This document shows, piece after piece, positions 53,302-60,706 of a DNA stretch of 64,000 bases (positions within the stretch are counted from its first letter, which is position 1; every line of letters starts with the position of its first letter). Position numbers and translations under genes: made by a program. This DNA comes from AC-32 sp963821495 (GTDB taxonomy: Bacteria; Actinomycetota; Thermoleophilia; Gaiellales; Gaiellaceae), in contig CAWGEA010000001.1 in NCBI GenBank assembly GCA_963821495.1, positions 434,001-498,000 on the forward strand, read 5' to 3'. The notes under the pieces were generated by a model. That model saw only the letters and a program-made list of their open reading frames with translations. It searched no databases and was not told where the DNA came from.

Positions 53302-53649
53302 ATTCTTCGCGTCAACGTCGACCGGAACGCAGGCACCGATCTCCACGAGCAGGTCGCGGCCGAGATCCGCCGTGCGATCGCCGACGCCGAAGCCAGACCC
53401 GGCGAGCGCGTGCCGCCGGCCCGGGACCTCGCCGCGGTGCTCGGCGTCAACCGCAACATCGTCCTGCGGGCGCTCCGCCAACTGCGCGACGAGGGGCTGC
53501 TCGCCTTCCGCCGGGGCCGCGGCGTCACTGTCAGCGCCATGCCGCCGCAGAGACCGGTGCACGTGCGTGCGCGCGAACTCGTCGCGCTCGCGCGTGCGCA
53601 CGGCTACCGGCGAGACGGGCTGATCAGGCTGATCGAGCGCCTCTCGTAG
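53302..53649 (+). CDS. GntR-family transcriptional regulator (YtrA-like, short)
   Basis: About 115 residues. The winged helix is complete only from ILRVNVDRNAGTDLHEQVAAEIRRAI through ARDLAAVLGVNRNIVLRALRQLRDEGLLAFRRGRGVTV. The first GTG is at 53410, but starting there would delete half of the DNA-binding domain, so the start must be upstream. The best candidate is an ATT at 53302, in frame and directly before the conserved LRVNVDR. It lacks a large effector domain, which is normal for the YtrA type. It is divergent from, and probably regulates, the membrane-protein gene at 52101. Confidence 0.75.
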   Translation: MLRVNVDRNAGTDLHEQVAAEIRRAIADAEARPGERVPPARDLAAVLGVNRNIVLRALRQLRDEGLLAFRRGRGVTVSAMPPQRPVHVRARELVALARAHGYRRDGLIRLIERLS

Positions 53650-53652
53650 CGC

Positions 53653-53667
53653 GGGCGAGCGTCGCCC
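53653..53667. terminator. Small hairpin at the GntR/HD-GYP convergent junction
   Basis: GGGCGA and TCGCCC pair around GCG. It is short and lacks a T-run, so it would be a weak bidirectional stop. It overlaps the HD-GYP stop codon by one base. Confidence 0.35.
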
Positions 53668-54845
53668 TAATCGGCGGTCGCGTCGAGCGTCGGCGGCCGC
53701 AACGCGACCACCTCGGCGGTGCCCTGGCGGCGGTCGAGCGCGCGCAGGAGCGCTTCGACGCAGTCGGCGTCGAACTGGGTGCCGACCCCGTCCGTGAGCT
53801 CACGGCGGGCCTCGGCCTCCGCGAGCGCCTTGCGGTACGGTCGGTCCTCGGTCATCGCACGGTAGGCGTCGCACACCGCGACGATCCTGGCGCCGAGCGG
53901 GATCGCGCGACCGGCGAGCCGGTCGGGGTAGCCCGTCCCGTCCCAGCGCTCGTGGTGGTGGCGCACGATCGGGAGGATTCCCTGCAGCGACCGGATCGGC
54001 TGCAGGATCCGCTCGCCGACCTCCGGGTGCGTTCGCATCACTTCCCACTCGCCGTCGGTCAGCGGGCCGGGCTTGTTCAGGATCGCCTCCGGCACGCGGA
54101 CCTTGCCGATGTCGTGCAGCACCGCTCCGAGCTCGACGTTCCGCACCGCCTCGAGCGCGAGGTCGAGCTCCGCGGCGACGGCCACCGCGAGGCGGACGAC
54201 CTCCTCGGTGTGCTCGCTCGTGACGGCGTCCTTGGCCTCGAGCGCGTTCGAGAGCGACGCGAGCGTCTCCCGGTAGAGCCGCTGCGCGCGCTCCTCGTGC
54301 TCGAAGGCGGCGAGAAGCCCGCCGATCTGGGCGGCGGCCAGCTCTGCCACGTGTCGCTCCAGCGCCGGGAAGCCGCGCGGGCGCGAGTCGTAGACCTCGA
54401 TCAGCCCCCAGGTCCGGCTTGCGACGACGAGCGGGACGAGCAGCACGGCCTGCATCTTCATCTCGCGGAGGACGAAGAGCTCCGCCGGGTCGGCGCCCCC
54501 GTCGCCGGCCGAGATCGAGCTCGGCAGGCGCGACTCCAGCACGGCGGCCGTCGCGGGGTAGTCCGCGAGGTAGTAGCTCAGCCCGCGCGCCACCTGGCGC
54601 TCGGAGTGGGCATGGTCGGCGACCTCGCGCAGTAGGCCCTCCTCCAGCTGTGAGATGAGGCAGGCCTCCGCATCGAGAAGCCGGGTCAGCTCGCGACTCG
54701 CGGCGCGCAGCATCCGCTGCGAGACCTGCTCCGCCGCGATCGCGCGCGAGAACGAGACCAGTCGGGAGAGGCGCTCGGAGCCGGTCGTGAGCCCGACCGG
54801 CGGCTCGGCGACCCTCGCGTGGTCGGGCATCGGCTCGGCGCTCAT
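53667..54845 (-). CDS. GAF / HD-GYP domain cyclic-di-GMP phosphodiesterase
   Basis: A 392-residue cytoplasmic protein. A GAF-like sensor (residues about 30-185, including LLDAEACLISQLEEGLLREVADHAH and LLVPLVVASRTWGLIEVYDSRPRGF) precedes an HD-GYP domain with AVLHDIGKVRVPEAILNKPGPLTDGEWEVMRTHPEVG, RHHHERWDGTGYPDRLAG and CDAYRAMTEDRPYRKAL. All metal-binding His/Asp of HDIGK and the HERWDGTGYP loop are intact, so c-di-GMP hydrolysis is likely. ATG overlaps the stop of the upstream GGDEF gene by 4 bp, coupling breakdown to synthesis. Confidence 0.92.
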   Translation of the reverse strand: MSAEPMPDHARVAEPPVGLTTGSERLSRLVSFSRAIAAEQVSQRMLRAASRELTRLLDAEACLISQLEEGLLREVADHAHSERQVARGLSYYLADYPATAAVLESRLPSSISAGDGGADPAELFVLREMKMQAVLLVPLVVASRTWGLIEVYDSRPRGFPALERHVAELAAAQIGGLLAAFEHEERAQRLYRETLASLSNALEAKDAVTSEHTEEVVRLAVAVAAELDLALEAVRNVELGAVLHDIGKVRVPEAILNKPGPLTDGEWEVMRTHPEVGERILQPIRSLQGILPIVRHHHERWDGTGYPDRLAGRAIPLGARIVAVCDAYRAMTEDRPYRKALAEAEARRELTDGVGTQFDADCVEALLRALDRRQGTAEVVALRPPTLDATAD

Positions 54846-56476
54846 GCCGCGACCTCCACCCGTGTGCCGGAGCGCTTGGCCTCGTACATCGCCTCGTCGG
54901 CGATTCGCAAGAGCTTCTCCGGCTCCTCCGCGCCGGCGCTCGGCGCGATGCCGAAGCTCGCGGTGAGCGTGCGCACCAGCGGGTCGATGTTCGCCGCGAC
55001 GGCGGCGACGATCCGCGACACGACCTCACGCGCCTCGTGCTCGCCGGCGTCCCGCAGCAGCAGCGCGAACTCGTCGCCGCCGACCCGGAAGGCGTCGTCG
55101 CCGTTGCGGACCAGCTCGACGAGCAGCGACGCGAACCGCGCGAGGACATGGTCGCCGGTCGCGTGCCCGTGACCGTCGTTCACGTCCTTGAAGTTGTCGA
55201 CGTCGAGGAACACCAGCGCGACCGGTCGCCCTTCCTCCGTGGCCGCCGCGAGCTCCCGCAGCAGGGCGCGGCGGTTGAGCAGGCGGGTCAGGGGGTCGTG
55301 GTCGGCCAGGAAGCGGGTCTCCTCCAGCTGGGTCGCGACCGCCAGGGCTTCCATCGCGTGGTTGGCGAAGATGCGCAGCGCCTGCAGCACGTGCTCGCTC
55401 GGAACGAGGCGGGAGTGCGGCTCGTCGGCCCAGAGCACCCCGCGCACGGCGCCGTCGGCGTCGAGCAGCGGGACGACGAGCCAGTGGTGGTCCCACGCGT
55501 GCGGGCCGCGGCCGTTCATCACCGACCGGTACACGACCTGGCTCGGGCCGACGCGGGTCGCGCCCTCTTCCCGCGGCAAGAGGTAACAGCCGGCGACCTC
55601 GAACTGCGGCTCGAATAGGCGCGAGATCCGGTCGAGCTCGAGCGCACCGGATGCTTTCACTTCGTCCTCGGTGCACCCGGCGGCCGCGGCCGGCCGAAGC
55701 CCTCCCGTGTTGGCATCGACGAGCTGGATCAGGACCTTGCCGAAGCCCAGCGCCTCGGAGACGGCCTCGCAGACGGAGGTGAGCATCGCCTCGGTCGAGA
55801 TCGTCTGCGGCAGCTGCGAGGACACGTGCAGCAGCTGTTCGAGCCCGGCCTGGTGCCGCTGGGAACGGGCGCGCTCCTGCGCCGCCTCGAGCGCGAGTGC
55901 GGCATGCGACGCGAGCGCTGCGGCGATCGCGAGCTGCTCGTCGTCCGGGCGGCGGCCGTCGAGCGGGTCGCCGAACGACATGATCCCGGCGATGCCTCCG
56001 TCGGCGTTCTCGAGCGCGACGAACAGCTCGTCGTTGGGATGCCAGCCCTCCGGCCCTTCGACCGCCGGCTCGCCGGCGGGTACGAACCGGTTGCCGACGT
56101 CCTGCGACCAGTCGAACGCGTCGTTCGGGATGAAGTAGGCACCCGCGCGCGCGAAGCGATCGTCGAGCAGCGGCCTCCAGCTGCCCCAGTCGTAGACGGA
56201 GCCGAGGAGCGCCTCGCGCACCGTGTCGTTGCCGCGAACCGTCGCGACGTAGAAGTCGTCCCACTCGGGCCGGTAGACGTTCAGCACGACCGTCCGGAAG
56301 CCGAGCGTCTCGCCGACGACTCGCGCGATCGCGTCGACGACGGAGTCGACGTCGGCGCCGCTGCGTACCGCCTTCGTTATCTCGAGCAGCGAGCGCAGCG
56401 AGGACGCGAAATCGCGCGTGGCGACGCCTGCGCCCCGTGGGCGCGCCTCGTCCTTGTGAGCGTGTCTGTCAGTCAT
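54842..56476 (-). CDS. Tandem GAF / GGDEF diguanylate cyclase
   Basis: A 544-residue protein. Two GAF-like sensor regions (about residues 25-180 and 190-365) precede a GGDEF domain with DHDPLTRLLNRRALLREL, FLDVDNFKDVNDGHGHATGDHVL and VGGDEFALLL at about residue 465. The inhibitory I-site RXXD (RNGD) stands five residues before GGDEF, so product feedback is expected. It makes c-di-GMP from GTP. ATG at 56476 is preferred to the longer open frame. It is followed with a 4-bp overlap by the HD-GYP gene, and divergent from rpsA. Confidence 0.92.
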   Translation of the reverse strand: MTDRHAHKDEARPRGAGVATRDFASSLRSLLEITKAVRSGADVDSVVDAIARVVGETLGFRTVVLNVYRPEWDDFYVATVRGNDTVREALLGSVYDWGSWRPLLDDRFARAGAYFIPNDAFDWSQDVGNRFVPAGEPAVEGPEGWHPNDELFVALENADGGIAGIMSFGDPLDGRRPDDEQLAIAAALASHAALALEAAQERARSQRHQAGLEQLLHVSSQLPQTISTEAMLTSVCEAVSEALGFGKVLIQLVDANTGGLRPAAAAGCTEDEVKASGALELDRISRLFEPQFEVAGCYLLPREEGATRVGPSQVVYRSVMNGRGPHAWDHHWLVVPLLDADGAVRGVLWADEPHSRLVPSEHVLQALRIFANHAMEALAVATQLEETRFLADHDPLTRLLNRRALLRELAAATEEGRPVALVFLDVDNFKDVNDGHGHATGDHVLARFASLLVELVRNGDDAFRVGGDEFALLLRDAGEHEAREVVSRIVAAVAANIDPLVRTLTASFGIAPSAGAEEPEKLLRIADEAMYEAKRSGTRVEVAA

Positions 56477-56601
56477 GGCCGCAGCTGCGCTGCTCGAAGA
56501 CAAAGAATCGATTTTCCGGCCGCCGCTCACATCACCCGCTTGGGGGACGCGGCGGTTTTCGGGCCCCGGGCGGGAACCAAGGGCCCAAGCGGGCACGCGG
56601 C

Positions 56602-56607
56602 TATACT
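56602..56607 (+). promoter_or_regulatory. -10 box (TATACT) of the rpsA promoter
   Basis: A near-consensus hexamer ends 13 nt before the rpsA ATG, giving a leader of only a few nucleotides. Confidence 0.55.
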
Positions 56608-56620
56608 GAGCGACTTCTCA

Positions 56621-58102
56621 ATGGCCAGTGAGACCGTGAACCGAGAGGGCACGCAGCTCGACGACGCCTCCGTCTGGACGACGACGGAGGACGGCGAGCG
56701 CGTCCCGAACTACGAGGCGACCTTCCCGACGATCAACGAGGGCGAGGTCGTCCACGGCACCGTCGTGCGCGTCGACAAGGACGAGGTGCTAGTCGACATC
56801 GGCTACAAGTCCGAAGGCGTGATCCCCGTCGCCGAGCTCTCGATTCGCCGCTCGGTGAACCCGGCGGACGAGGTCAGCGTCGGTGACGAGATCGACGCGC
56901 TCGTGCTCACCAAGGAGGACGCCGAGGGTCGGCTGATCCTGTCGAAGAAGCGCGCCCGCTTCGAGCTGGCCTGGAAGGCGATCGAGCACGCGGCCGAGTC
57001 CGAAGAGCCGGTCAACGGGAGGGTGATCGAGGTCGTCAAGGGCGGCCTGATCCTCGATCTCGGCGTGCGCGGCTTCCTGCCCGCGTCGCTGGTCGACATC
57101 CGCCGCGTACAGGACCTCGATGAGTTCCTCGGCCAGGAGCTCCGCGCGAAGGTGATCGAGCTCAACCGCTCGCGTAACAACGTCGTGCTCTCGCGGCGCG
57201 CCGTGCTCGAGGACGAGCGCAAGGAGATGCGCCAGGCGATCCTCGACCGGCTGAACCCCGGCGACGTGGTCGACGGGCAGATCTCGAACATCGTCGACTT
57301 CGGCGCCTTCGTCGACCTCGACGGGATGGACGGTCTGATCCACATCTCCGAGCTCTCGTGGTCGCATGTCAACCATCCGTCCGAGGTGCTCGAGATCGGG
57401 CAGGACGTGAAGGTGAAGGTGCTCGACATCGACCGCGATCGGCAGCGCATCTCGCTCGGCCTGAAGCAGACGCAGTCGGATCCGTGGCAGCAGGTGCTCG
57501 AGACCTACCACGAGGGCGACGAGGTCGAGGGCAAGGTGACCAAGGTCGTCACCTTCGGCGCCTTCGTCGAGATCATGCCCGGGGTCGAGGGGCTCGTTCA
57601 CATCTCCGAGCTCGCGCAGCACCACGTCGAGAACCCGCGCGAGGTGGTCTCGCAAGGCGATCTCGTGAAGGCCAAGATCATCGAGGTCGACGCCGAGCGG
57701 CGGCGCCTCTCGCTCTCGCTCAAGCGCGTCGAAGGCGGCGGCGTGCAGGAGCGCGCCGAGGACTCGGAGGCCGTGGAGGGGACGCCGAACCTCGACCTCT
57801 CGGAGGAGGTCTTCCCCGAGTCGTCCGAGCCCGTCGCAGAAGCGGAGCAGCTCGAGAGCGCGGAGCCGGCCGAGGCCGCGACAGAGCCCGAGGCCGAGGC
57901 GGCAGAGCCCGAGCCCTTGGCGGCAGAGCCGGAGCCCGTGGCGGCAGAGCCCGAGCCCGTGGCCGCAGAGCCCGTGGCGGAGGAGCCCGAGGCTCAGCCG
58001 GAGGCCGCCGCCGAGGCCGAGCCCCCGGCCGCGGAGGCCGAGCCTCCCGCCGAGGCCGAGCCTCCCGCCGAGGCCGAGCCTCCCGCCGAAGAGCCCGAAT
58101 AG
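56621..58102 (+). CDS. rpsA: 30S ribosomal protein S1
   Basis: A 493-residue RNA-binding protein with four S1 domains, at about residues 38-105, 122-190, 207-277 and 294-365 (for example GDVVDGQISNIVDFGAFVDL and GDEVEGKVTKVVTFGAFVEI). Four domains are the usual Actinobacterial form. From about residue 368 the tail becomes an acidic low-complexity run of Glu-Ala-Pro, with repeated AEPEPVA and AEPPAE units of nearly identical DNA. The tail is probably disordered. It is followed after 2 bp by coaE. Confidence 0.95.
   Translation: MASETVNREGTQLDDASVWTTTEDGERVPNYEATFPTINEGEVVHGTVVRVDKDEVLVDIGYKSEGVIPVAELSIRRSVNPADEVSVGDEIDALVLTKEDAEGRLILSKKRARFELAWKAIEHAAESEEPVNGRVIEVVKGGLILDLGVRGFLPASLVDIRRVQDLDEFLGQELRAKVIELNRSRNNVVLSRRAVLEDERKEMRQAILDRLNPGDVVDGQISNIVDFGAFVDLDGMDGLIHISELSWSHVNHPSEVLEIGQDVKVKVLDIDRDRQRISLGLKQTQSDPWQQVLETYHEGDEVEGKVTKVVTFGAFVEIMPGVEGLVHISELAQHHVENPREVVSQGDLVKAKIIEVDAERRRLSLSLKRVEGGGVQERAEDSEAVEGTPNLDLSEEVFPESSEPVAEAEQLESAEPAEAATEPEAEAAEPEPLAAEPEPVAAEPEPVAAEPVAEEPEAQPEAAAEAEPPAAEAEPPAEAEPPAEAEPPAEEPE
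57828..58096 (+). repeat. Short in-frame tandem repeats in the rpsA tail
   Basis: The end of rpsA has two runs of repeated coding units: AEPEPVA copies in the middle of this interval (about 57908-57969) and AEPPAE copies at its end (about 58018-58090). Nearly identical DNA in adjacent copies indicates recent slippage. The reading frame is kept. Confidence 0.7.
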
Positions 58103-58104
58103 CG

Positions 58105-58692
58105 TTGGGCCGCCCGATCGCCGTCGCCATCACCGGCGGCATCGGAGCCGGGAAGAGCGAGGCGCTGGCCGCCTTCGCGCGCCACGGCGCAGCCACGATC
58201 TCGAGCGACGAGATCGTCCACCGCCTGCTGCGCGAGGACGACGAGGTACGGCGCGCGTTGCTGCAGCGGTTCGGCGACCGCGTCCTCGACGGCCGCGGCG
58301 AGGTCGACCGCGGCGCGATCGCGGAGATCGTGTTCGCGGACCGCGATGCGCTCGACTGGCTGGAGGGGCTGCTGCACCCGCGCGTGGTGCAGGAGTACAT
58401 GAGCTGGCGCGAACGCCTCACAGAGCAGGAGGAGCCGCCGGCCGTGTGCGCGACGGAGGTGCCGCTGCTCTACGAGGTCGGCGGGCAGGAACGCTTCGAC
58501 GCGGTGGTCGTCGTCACCGCTCCGCCGGAGACGCGTGGGGCGCGAACGCAGGTTGCCGCCGAGGAACGCGAGCCGCGCATGCTGCCAGACTCGGTGAAGG
58601 TGGCCCAGGCCGACTTCGCCTACGTCAACGACGGCACGCTCGAGCAGCTCGACGCGTTCGTGGAGGGGGTCCTACGGGAGCTCTCGCGCTGA
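58105..58692 (+). CDS. coaE: Dephospho-CoA kinase
   Basis: A 195-residue kinase for the last step of coenzyme A synthesis. The P-loop is ITGGIGAGKSEALAAF, SSDEIVHRLL is the substrate lid region, and EVPLLYEVGGQERFDAVVVVTAPPETR is the conserved core. The start is a TTG 2 bp after the rpsA stop. The rpsA-coaE-uvrB neighbourhood is typical of Actinobacteria, although uvrB here lies 5 kb away. Lacks the C-terminal GrpB extension found in some Actinobacteria. Confidence 0.93.
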   Translation: MGRPIAVAITGGIGAGKSEALAAFARHGAATISSDEIVHRLLREDDEVRRALLQRFGDRVLDGRGEVDRGAIAEIVFADRDALDWLEGLLHPRVVQEYMSWRERLTEQEEPPAVCATEVPLLYEVGGQERFDAVVVVTAPPETRGARTQVAAEEREPRMLPDSVKVAQADFAYVNDGTLEQLDAFVEGVLRELSR

Positions 58693-59240
58693 GGAGGCTG
58701 CTCGCGCTGGTCGTCGTGGGCGTCATGCTCGGAGGCGCCTTCGCGTACGTCCACTCGACCGAGCCCGCGTGGTACGTCCGGCTCCGCTACCCGCTGCGCT
58801 ATCAGGCGATCGTCCGCGGTCACGCGCGCAACTACAGCCTCGACCCGGCCCTGCTGGCCGGGGTCATCTACCAGGAGAGCAAGTTCCGCGCGCACGCGCG
58901 CTCGAGCTCGGGCGCGATCGGCCTGATGCAGCTGCTGCCGGACACGGCGAAGGGGATCGCCGTCCACACCGGCGGCTCGCGCTTCCGCGTCTCCGACCTC
59001 GACGACCCCGAGATCAACGTCCGTTACGGCTCCTGGTACCTGCGCCACCTGCTCGACAAGTACCGCGACGAGAAGACCGCGCTCGCGGCTTACAACGCAG
59101 GCCAGCAGAACGTGGACACCTGGCGGCGGGAGGGCAAGGGCATCGCCTTCGCCGAGACGCGCCACTACGTCTCGCGCGTCGAGCACCTGAAGACGCTGTA
59201 TCGGCGTGGTTACAGGGATCAGCTCTATTCGTCAAGGTGA
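58689..59240 (+). CDS. Lytic transglycosylase (SLT domain), membrane-anchored
   Basis: About 183 residues. A signal anchor (LLALVVVGVMLGGAFAYV) precedes an SLT domain with DPALLAGVIYQESKFRAHARSSSGAIGLMQLLPDTAKGIA (catalytic Glu in ESKF) and the closing TALAAYNAGQQNVDTWR motif. It would cleave peptidoglycan between MurNAc and GlcNAc. The start is unclear: a CTG at 58689 overlaps the coaE stop (CTGA), while a GAGGAGG site at 58691-58697 better suits the CTG at 58707 or the GTG at 58716. I give the longest. Confidence 0.87.
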   Translation: MRRLLALVVVGVMLGGAFAYVHSTEPAWYVRLRYPLRYQAIVRGHARNYSLDPALLAGVIYQESKFRAHARSSSGAIGLMQLLPDTAKGIAVHTGGSRFRVSDLDDPEINVRYGSWYLRHLLDKYRDEKTALAAYNAGQQNVDTWRREGKGIAFAETRHYVSRVEHLKTLYRRGYRDQLYSSR

Positions 59241-59243
59241 TGC

Positions 59244-59279
59244 TTGACAGACACTGTTAATGATGTCATAGTGACATCA
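59244..59279 (+). promoter_or_regulatory. Promoter with overlapping palindromic operator for the RHH/DUF4097/MFS operon
   Basis: A consensus -35 TTGACA (59244-59249) and a -10 CATAGT (59267-59272) are separated by 17 bp. A perfect 8-bp palindrome TGATGTCA-TAG-TGACATCA (59261-59279) covers the -10. It ends 2 nt before the ATG, so the mRNA is nearly leaderless. The ribbon-helix-helix protein encoded first is the obvious candidate binder. Confidence 0.75.
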
Positions 59280-59281
59280 CG

Positions 59282-59734
59282 ATGCAGCTACAGAGATTCG
59301 TAGACGCGCTCAAGGCCGACCTGACGGCGGTCGCGGAGCTGGGAGACGAGACGACGGCCGACGCGGCCGGGCGCCTCGTCTTGACGCTCCAGGCCTCCGT
59401 CGGCCTGCGCCTGCTCGACGCGCTCTCGGAAGCCGCGCTCGAGTTGAACGACAAGCTTCCCGGCGGTCACGTCGAGGTGCGGCTGACCGGCCAGGACCCG
59501 GAGCTCGTGTACGTCGGCGAGGAGCCCGAGACGCCCTCGGCGGCGGCCGACGAGGCCCACACCGCGCGCATCACGCTGCGCCTGCCCGAGGGTCTCAAGG
59601 GCGACGTCGAGAAGGCGGCCGCGCGCGAGGGCGTCTCCGTCAACACGTGGATCGTGCGTGCGCTCTCGCGCACGAGCACGGGGGCTCCGGCCCACCAGTC
59701 AGGCAACCGGCTCACGGGCTATGCCCGTGGCTAG
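59282..59734 (+). CDS. Ribbon-helix-helix (Arc/HicB-like) DNA-binding protein
   Basis: A 150-residue protein. The C-terminal part ARITLRLPEGLKGDVEKAAAREGVSVNTWIVRALSR is a ribbon-helix-helix DNA-binding domain of the HicB/Arc type. The N-terminal 90 residues form an unrecognised helical domain (RFVDALKADLTAVAELGD, VGLRLLDALSEAALELND). It is the first gene of the operon and lies directly after a promoter with a perfect palindromic operator; RHH proteins bind such sites, so autorepression is likely. No HicA toxin gene is adjacent. ATG at 59282. Confidence 0.8.
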   Translation: MQLQRFVDALKADLTAVAELGDETTADAAGRLVLTLQASVGLRLLDALSEAALELNDKLPGGHVEVRLTGQDPELVYVGEEPETPSAAADEAHTARITLRLPEGLKGDVEKAAAREGVSVNTWIVRALSRTSTGAPAHQSGNRLTGYARG

Positions 59735-59747
59735 GAGGGGAGGAACG

Positions 59748-59849
59748 ATGGTCCGCTACTACCCGATCCCGCTCGGCCACGTCGAGGTCCGCGTCGACCG
59801 GCGCCCGCAGCGCCCGTCGCACGTACCCGCGGGGAGGCGTCCGCGGTGA
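59748..59849 (+). CDS. Small 33-residue protein
   Basis: MVRYYPIPLGHVEVRVDRRP is the start of a 33-residue basic peptide. The ATG at 59748 has a very strong site (GGAGGGGAGG, 4 nt upstream), and its stop overlaps the DUF4097 GTG by 4 bp, so the frame is plainly translated. It has no membrane helix. It may have a role of its own or simply serve to couple translation of the next gene. The function is unknown. Confidence 0.6.
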   Translation: MVRYYPIPLGHVEVRVDRRPQRPSHVPAGRRPR

Positions 59850-60706
59850 GAACCGAGAGCTTCGAGACGTCGGGCGACGTCAGGCTCGACGTCAGGCTCG
59901 GCGCCGGCGAGGTGCGTCTCGAGACCGCCGACGTGCAGGAGACGACGGTCGTGCTCGAACCGCTGCGCGACAACGACGCGAGCACGGCCGCCGTCGCGAA
60001 CGCCCGGCTCGAGCTGCGGGAGCGCGGCGGTGGCCACGAGGTCGTCGTCGACGCGCGTGACCGCGGTCGCGGCATCTTCCGCAACGCCGAGGTGCTGGTC
60101 GCGGTCACGTGCCCCGAGGGCACGGGCGTGGAGGCGAAGTCCGGCTCCGCCGACGTGAACGGCCGCGGCAGCTTCGGCTCGATCGAGGTCGAGACCGGCT
60201 CCGGCGACATCGAGTTCGGCGAGATCGCCGGCGAGGCCCGGATCAACGCCGCCAGCGGCGAAGTCCAGCTCGGCACCATCGGCGGCGACGCCCGCGTCAA
60301 CACCGCCTCGGGCGACGTCCAGATCAGGGCGGTCGGCGGCGAGGCCAAGATCAACACCGCCTCGGGCGACGTGATCGTCCGCGAGGTCTCCGGCGAGCTG
60401 TCCGTCAACTCCGCCTCCGGCGACGTCCTCGTCCGCGAGGCGGCCTCGGCCGTGAGCGTCAACACCGCCTCCGGCGACCAGGAGATCGGCAGCGTCGCGC
60501 GCGGCAGCGTCAGCCTCAAATCGGCCTCCGGCGACCTCAAGGTCGGGATCGCCGAGGGCTCGACGCTGTGGGTCGACGCCCGCTCGCGCAGCGGCGAGGT
60601 CCGCTCGGAGCTGCCGGTCAGCGACCTCCCGCCGGAGAACGGCGGGCCCGCGGTCGAGCTTCGCGCCAACACGATGAGCGGCGACATCACGGTCGCCCGC
60701 GCGTGA
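59846..60706 (+). CDS. DUF4097 beta-strand repeat protein
   Basis: A 286-residue protein with GTG start. It consists of repeated beta units with the recurring pattern NTASGDV (VNTASGDVQI, INTASGDVIV, VNSASGDVLV, VNTASGDQEI, LKSASGDLKV), typical of DUF4097/adhesin-like beta-solenoids. It has no signal peptide or membrane helix, which makes it an apparently cytoplasmic member. It lies between the RHH protein and two MFS transporters. Role unknown; members elsewhere are linked to envelope-stress regulation. Confidence 0.9.
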   Translation: MRTESFETSGDVRLDVRLGAGEVRLETADVQETTVVLEPLRDNDASTAAVANARLELRERGGGHEVVVDARDRGRGIFRNAEVLVAVTCPEGTGVEAKSGSADVNGRGSFGSIEVETGSGDIEFGEIAGEARINAASGEVQLGTIGGDARVNTASGDVQIRAVGGEAKINTASGDVIVREVSGELSVNSASGDVLVREAASAVSVNTASGDQEIGSVARGSVSLKSASGDLKVGIAEGSTLWVDARSRSGEVRSELPVSDLPPENGGPAVELRANTMSGDITVARA

